Positions 5,101-5,297 of a stretch of 5,297 nucleotides of DNA are shown one piece after another; position 1 is the stretch's first letter, and every line of letters starts with the position of its first letter. Position numbers and translations under genes: made by a program. The stretch is taken from assembly GCA_023392575.1 (NCBI GenBank), contig JAEVYV010000148.1, positions 1 to 5,297 on the forward strand, written 5' to 3'. The notes beneath the pieces are model-generated. The model saw only the letters and a list, made by a program, of their open reading frames with translations. It was not told the DNA's origin and ran no database searches. The DNA is from Bacteroidota bacterium. Lineage in GTDB: Bacteria > Bacteroidota > Bacteroidia > Chitinophagales > Chitinophagaceae.

Positions 5101-5297
5101 TTAAGGCTTTGCTTATTGACGACGAACCCCTGGCCAGGTCCCTTGTCAAAGAATACCTCCAGGACTTTCCCCAGATTAGGGTTGTGCAGGAATGCAACGA
5201 CGGCTTCGAGGGGATCAAGGCCATCATGCAACATCAGCCGGATCTTATTTTTCTGGACATCCAAATGCCCAAGATCAATGGCTTTGAAATGCTGGAA
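5097..5297 (+). CDS. Response regulator, N-terminal receiver domain (probable LytTR type), cut by the window edge
   Basis: The ATG at 5097 overlaps the kinase stop codon (ATGA) and the frame stays open to the last base, giving 67 residues. They form most of a CheY-like receiver: acidic pocket DDE (8-10), phospho-acceptor D54 in IFLDIQMPKINGFEML (51-66). The start MIKALLIDDEPLAR and the LDIQMPKINGFEML wording are typical of LytTR-family regulators of Bacteroidota, and kinases of the preceding type nearly always pair with them. The DNA-binding LytTR domain would lie beyond the window, so the output class is inferred. Translational overlap indicates a cognate kinase-regulator pair. Confidence 0.9.
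   Translation, partial: MIKALLIDDEPLARSLVKEYLQDFPQIRVVQECNDGFEGIKAIMQHQPDLIFLDIQMPKINGFEMLE

Overview
The window looks like a chromosomal segment of a Bacteroidota bacterium, most likely of the Chitinophagaceae type (Niastella/Chitinophaga/Flavisolibacter-like). The reasons are the protein families and their wording (a LytS-type kinase with a LytTR-type regulator, a small Crp/Fnr regulator without cAMP-binding residues, a DUF4288 protein), A-rich leaders without Shine-Dalgarno sequences, and promoter candidates of the Bacteroidota form TTTG-N19-21-TAnnTTTG. The genus is inference from protein style; no rRNA or other marker is present.

Left half, minus strand, in transcription order: a Crp/Fnr-family regulator (2596 to 2015), a 4,5-DOPA-extradiol-dioxygenase-like LigB-superfamily enzyme (1790 to 912) and a cytoplasmic YceI-family protein (822 to 292), closed by a good intrinsic terminator at 229-264. 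The regulator has its own promoter and is followed by a long imperfect inverted repeat (1915-2016). The dioxygenase and yceI are 89 nt apart and may form a transcript, with a perfect palindrome (852-869) just upstream of yceI as a possible internal operator. Bases 1-228 hold no gene I can name, perhaps the last codons of a plus-strand gene plus a plus-strand terminator.

Right half, plus strand: a four-gene cluster begins at 2767. It holds a LiaF-like membrane protein, a DUF4288 protein, a LytS/YehU-type sensor histidine kinase with four predicted membrane helices, and the first 67 residues of a response regulator cut by the window edge. The last three are packed tightly (4-nt gap, then ATGA overlap). 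The layout recalls the Firmicutes LiaF-LiaS-LiaR envelope-stress system, but with a His_kinase (PF06580) kinase and a probable LytTR regulator, so it is best read as a Bacteroidota counterpart: LiaF-like protein as membrane modulator, kinase as transducer, regulator as output.

The two halves diverge from a 170-bp control region (2597-2766). It has one promoter candidate facing each way and, between their -33 elements, a 14-bp perfect palindrome beside an 8-bp palindrome, which could control both transcripts. I see no phage, transposon, CRISPR, tRNA or rRNA. The gene content is ordinary for the lineage; the points of most interest are the LiaF/DUF4288/LytS/LytTR arrangement, the intergenic palindromes and the TTGAGG-type inverted repeat.
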